Shown here: one piece after another, positions 61,320 through 64,000 of the stretch
Layout of the letters: every line of letters begins with the position of its first letter
How positions within the stretch are numbered: position 1 is the stretch's first letter
Source: Sinomonas notoginsengisoli
GTDB taxonomy: Bacteria; Actinomycetota; Actinomycetes; Actinomycetales; Micrococcaceae
NCBI RefSeq assembly: GCF_021554725.1
Contig: NZ_JAIZDP010000002.1
Span: 124,001-188,000 of the forward strand
Length of the DNA stretch: 64,000 nt
Direction: 5' to 3'
Translations under genes and position numbers: made by a program
The notes under the pieces: generated by a model
What the model saw: only the letters and a program-made list of their open reading frames with translations
Databases searched by the model: none
Told to the model about the DNA's origin: nothing

Positions 61320-61776
61320 ATGAAGGCAACCGAGGAACTCTCGAACGGCCTGCAGGCGGTGCTCGTGGACCTGGTCGAGCTCTCTCTTCTGGGCAAGCAG
61401 GTGCACTGGAACCTCGTCGGGACCAACTTCCGCGACCTGCACCTCCAACTCGACGAGATCGTCGCGGCTGCGCGGCTGCACGCGGACGAGGTCGCCGAGC
61501 GCCTGCGCGCCCTCCATGCCGTGCCGGACGGCCGCACCGCGACCATCGCGAAGACCACCTCGCTGGAGGAGCCCGCCGGGGCTCATCAGCACCTCCGACG
61601 CCGTGGACGCGACCGTGGGGGCCATCGAATCCGCATGCGCCACGGTGCGCGGAGTCTACGACGCGGTAGAGAAGGACGATCCCGCCACGACGGACATCCT
61701 CAACCAGATCCTCCTGGACCTCGAGAAGCTCGCCTGGATGGTCCGCGCCGAGAAGGAGAAGACCATCACACCGTAG
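61320..61776 (+). pseudogene. dps: Dps/ferritin-like protein gene broken by a one-base insertion
   Basis: The first 86 codons encode the Dps N-terminus ([37 protein letters not shown], with His29, His41 and Asp45 of the ferroxidase site, then [17 protein letters not shown]). After LEEPAG the frame is wrong; the next frame continues perfectly with [16 protein letters not shown] and ends [13 protein letters not shown] at 61776. Deleting one G from the GGGG at 61578-61581 restores a 151-residue protein of family length. It may be a true lesion, phase variation or a sequencing error. Confidence 0.88.
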
Positions 61777-61805
61777 CGCCCCTGGCCCTGTGCGCGACGG
61801 CAGGT

Positions 61806-62717
61806 TCATGCGGGCAGGAGCGCGCCGGCCGTTTCCTCGAGGGCCTGCCGCACAGCCCGCATAACCGGGTTCTTGGTGCTCGAGGAGCGCATCGCGGTGA
61901 AGACGCTTCGCTGCGGGGCCCCCTCCAGCCCGAGGAGCCGGGCCCCGGGGGTGCGCCCCACCCACACGAGGTCCGGCAGGAGCGCCACGGCGTTGCCGGA
62001 CTCGACGAGCTGCACGTGCGCCTGCAGGTCAGCGGTCTCGTAGCGGACATCCGGCTCGAACCCCGCCATTCGGCATGCCTGCTCCGCCCAGTGCCGCGAC
62101 GCCGCGCCGTGGGGTTCCATGACCCACGCGAGGCGCGCGGCGTCGGGAAGCCGCCACACGGCGTCGGACGCCGCGTCCGTTCCGAGCGGCGGGACAGCCA
62201 GCCGGATGGTGTCCCGCGTGAGCCCCTGCCGCTCGAGCCCTTCATAGTGCGGTGCCGCATGGTGCGGGTACTGCTCCGCCACCACCAGGTCGAAGCTGCG
62301 GGCCCAGGTCTCCCGCAGCGCAGTCTCAGGCTCGTGCTGGACCATCTCGACCCGCAGCTGGGGATGGCGCTCGCGCAGGGCCCTGAGCGCGGAGGGCATG
62401 AGCGCGAGCGCGGCGGTCTGGAACACGGCGAGCCGCACGGTCCCGCTAACCTCGCTCTGGCTCGCGGCGAGCGCGGCCTCGGTTCGCTCGAACGCGTCGA
62501 GGAGCTCCTCGGTGTGGGCGACGAGGAGCTGTGCCTGCGGGGTCAGGAGCACGCCGCGGCCGGACTTCCTCATGAGCTCCACCCCGGTCTCCTTCTCGAG
62601 CAGCGCGAGCTGCTGGGAGACCGAGGACGGGCTGTAGGCGAGGGCCTCGGCCACCTCCGCGAGGGTGCCGCGGATGCTCAGCTCGCGCAAGAGGCGCAGG
62701 CGGCGGATCTCCAGCAT
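61806..62717 (-). CDS. LysR-family regulator
   Basis: 303 residues. The N-terminal winged helix ([49 protein letters not shown]) and a periplasmic-binding-like effector domain ([31 protein letters not shown]) are clear. GAGGAG precedes the ATG. Divergent from putA, so it may control proline use; no ligand is evident. Confidence 0.88.
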   Translation of the reverse strand: MLEIRRLRLLRELSIRGTLAEVAEALAYSPSSVSQQLALLEKETGVELMRKSGRGVLLTPQAQLLVAHTEELLDAFERTEAALAASQSEVSGTVRLAVFQTAALALMPSALRALRERHPQLRVEMVQHEPETALRETWARSFDLVVAEQYPHHAAPHYEGLERQGLTRDTIRLAVPPLGTDAASDAVWRLPDAARLAWVMEPHGAASRHWAEQACRMAGFEPDVRYETADLQAHVQLVESGNAVALLPDLVWVGRTPGARLLGLEGAPQRSVFTAMRSSSTKNPVMRAVRQALEETAGALLPA

Positions 62718-62757
62718 GGGGCGCTCCTCAAGCGTTCTCTTCCCTTCGGCTTTACCA

Positions 62758-62779
62758 ATGATTATCCATCGGAAATCAT
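62758..62779. promoter_or_regulatory. Dyad between the LysR and putA genes
   Basis: ATGATT (62758-62763) and AATCAT (62774-62779) are complementary with 10 nt between, in an AT-richer 100-bp gap. The T-N11-A-like layout suits a LysR-type operator. Confidence 0.45.
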
Positions 62780-62817
62780 CGCTTCTCCTTGCGTATTCTC
62801 CGTCACATACTGGCTTC

Positions 62818-64000
62818 ATGACCACCCCGAACTACGCCGCGGCCTCCCCCACCCCGCAGACGCCACCCGCGGCCCACATCCGCCCGCAAGACCTCGCCGA
62901 GACGGCTGTCGCCCAGGTGCGCACTTGGCTCGACGCGGCGGCGGAGTACCCGGTCGATTCCTCGGCCCAGCAGCTTGCCGGCGTGCTCAGGGACCCCAAC
63001 GGGCTGGCGTTCACAGTGGGCTTCGTGGACGGCGTGGTGCGCCCGGAGGACCTTGCCGTCGCAGCCCGCAACCTGAAGGAGCTCGCGCCGAAGGTCCCGT
63101 CGTTCCTCCCGTGGCCGCTGCGCAAGGCGGTCGGGCTGGGCGGTGCGCTGGCCCCGGTGGCGCCGAGCGTCGTCGTGCCCGTGGCCCGGCGGGTGCTGCG
63201 CGAGATGGTGGGCCACCTCATCGTGGACGCCTCCGACGCCAAGCTGGGTCCCGCCATTGCGAAGATCCGCAAGCCCGGAATCCACCTCAACGTGAACCTG
63301 CTCGGCGAGGCCATCCTTGGCCAGCACGAGGCGGACCGCCGTCTCGACGGGACGCGCCGGCTGCTCGAGCGCGACGACGTGGACTACGTCTCCATCAAGG
63401 TCTCCGCGACCGTGGCCCCGCACAACCACTGGGCGTTCGATGAGGCGGTGGAGCACATCGTGGACTCCCTCGCCCCGCTCTACCGGCTCGCCGCAACCTC
63501 CCGCACGCCGAAGTTCATCAACCTCGACATGGAGGAGTACAAGGATCTGGACCTGACCATCGCGGTCTTCACCCGGCTCCTGGAGCACGAGGACCTCCGC
63601 GGCCTCGAGGCCGGGATCGTGCTCCAGGCATATCTCCCCGACGCCCTCGGGGCGATGATGCACCTCCAGGAATGGGCGGCCGCGCGCGTCGAGGCGGGCG
63701 GGGCCCCGATCAAGGTACGCGTAGTCAAGGGGGCCAATCTCCCCATGGAGCACGTGGACGCCGAGATCCACGGCTGGCCTGCGGCAACGTGGCCCACCAA
63801 GCAGCACTCCGACACGTCCTACAAGGCGGTCCTGGACTTCGCCCTCCACCCCGAGCGGCTCGCCAACGTCCGTGTGGGCATCGCCGGGCACAACCTGTTC
63901 GACGTCGCGCTCGCATGGCACCTCGCCAAGGCCCGCGGGGTTGAGACGGGGGCTTCGGGTGGCCGTGCCCTCGTGGAGTTCGAGATGCTCCTTGGCATGG
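62818..64000 (+). CDS. putA: Proline dehydrogenase part of PutA (cut by window edge)
   Basis: First 394 residues. The proline dehydrogenase barrel shows [93 protein letters not shown] and [15 protein letters not shown]. In Actinobacteria this form is usually fused to a C-terminal pyrroline-5-carboxylate dehydrogenase, which would lie beyond the edge. It oxidises proline to glutamate. The ATG is chosen as the only start near the LysR gap. Confidence 0.92.
   Translation, partial: MTTPNYAAASPTPQTPPAAHIRPQDLAETAVAQVRTWLDAAAEYPVDSSAQQLAGVLRDPNGLAFTVGFVDGVVRPEDLAVAARNLKELAPKVPSFLPWPLRKAVGLGGALAPVAPSVVVPVARRVLREMVGHLIVDASDAKLGPAIAKIRKPGIHLNVNLLGEAILGQHEADRRLDGTRRLLERDDVDYVSIKVSATVAPHNHWAFDEAVEHIVDSLAPLYRLAATSRTPKFINLDMEEYKDLDLTIAVFTRLLEHEDLRGLEAGIVLQAYLPDALGAMMHLQEWAAARVEAGGAPIKVRVVKGANLPMEHVDAEIHGWPAATWPTKQHSDTSYKAVLDFALHPERLANVRVGIAGHNLFDVALAWHLAKARGVETGASGGRALVEFEMLLGM

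Noticed and set aside
61320-63443. Single 707-codon frame beginning as Dps
   Set aside because: Only the first 86 codons are Dps-like; the rest reads antisense through the LysR gene after the frameshift.

Overview
The window is 64 kb of very GC-rich, densely coded DNA from an actinobacterium of the Micrococcaceae type (Sinomonas/Arthrobacter relatives). This is an inference from three things: the conserved gene order dacB-DUF2342-tilS-hpt-ftsH-folEPBK-DUF3180-PH-PH-DUF2520-panC-lysS, frequent GTG/TTG starts with 1-4 nt stop/start overlaps, and leaderless-type promoters. I see no tRNA, rRNA, CRISPR array, insertion sequence or prophage.

Left region (1-15 kb): a long minus-strand housekeeping operon runs from dacB down to panC. 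It covers cell wall, tRNA-lysidine, purine salvage, FtsH, tetrahydrofolate and pantothenate. lysS is cut by the left edge. A plus-strand alpha/beta-hydrolase whose nucleophile serine is Asn sits between panC and lysS. From 15 to 24 kb come ppa, a SatD-like protein, a HAD phosphatase, serS, a DAG-kinase-like gene, an arylamine N-acetyltransferase, pheA, a rhodanese and an amidase.

24-31 kb: a three-gene unit of NUC1-type nuclease, protealysin-like M4 peptidase and emfourin-type inhibitor, then pgm, and a MarR/MFS pair whose transporter tail is built of 21-bp repeats. The same repeats lie inverted just downstream, beside a perfect 19-bp hairpin.

31.5-42 kb: the most striking region. A TetR gene with a clear promoter and perfect palindromic operator precedes ten tightly packed genes. 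Four resemble the cyclohexanecarboxylate/benzoyl-CoA lower-pathway enzymes BadI, AliB, BadH and AliA. They are followed by glutaryl-CoA dehydrogenase, a crotonase, a 3-hydroxyacyl-CoA dehydrogenase, a second acyl-CoA dehydrogenase, an SDR lacking its catalytic Tyr and Lys, and a MaoC hydratase. Together they could take an alicyclic acid through ring opening to pimelyl-CoA, glutaryl-CoA and crotonyl-CoA. No thiolase is present. An NCS2 permease follows.

43-64 kb: idi, glycerate kinase, a TMEM175-type channel, glycerophosphodiesterase, NUDIX, a cytosolic HtrA-like protease, two 49-residue membrane proteins, a surface-protein/sortase pair, and a DUF4231-subtilase-alpha/beta-hydrolase operon with no secretion signals. 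Then come OsmC, HAD, YbhB and PfkB genes, a stand-alone alarmone synthetase, a sedolisin, a BASS transporter, a dps gene broken by one extra G, a LysR regulator, and the start of putA at the right edge.
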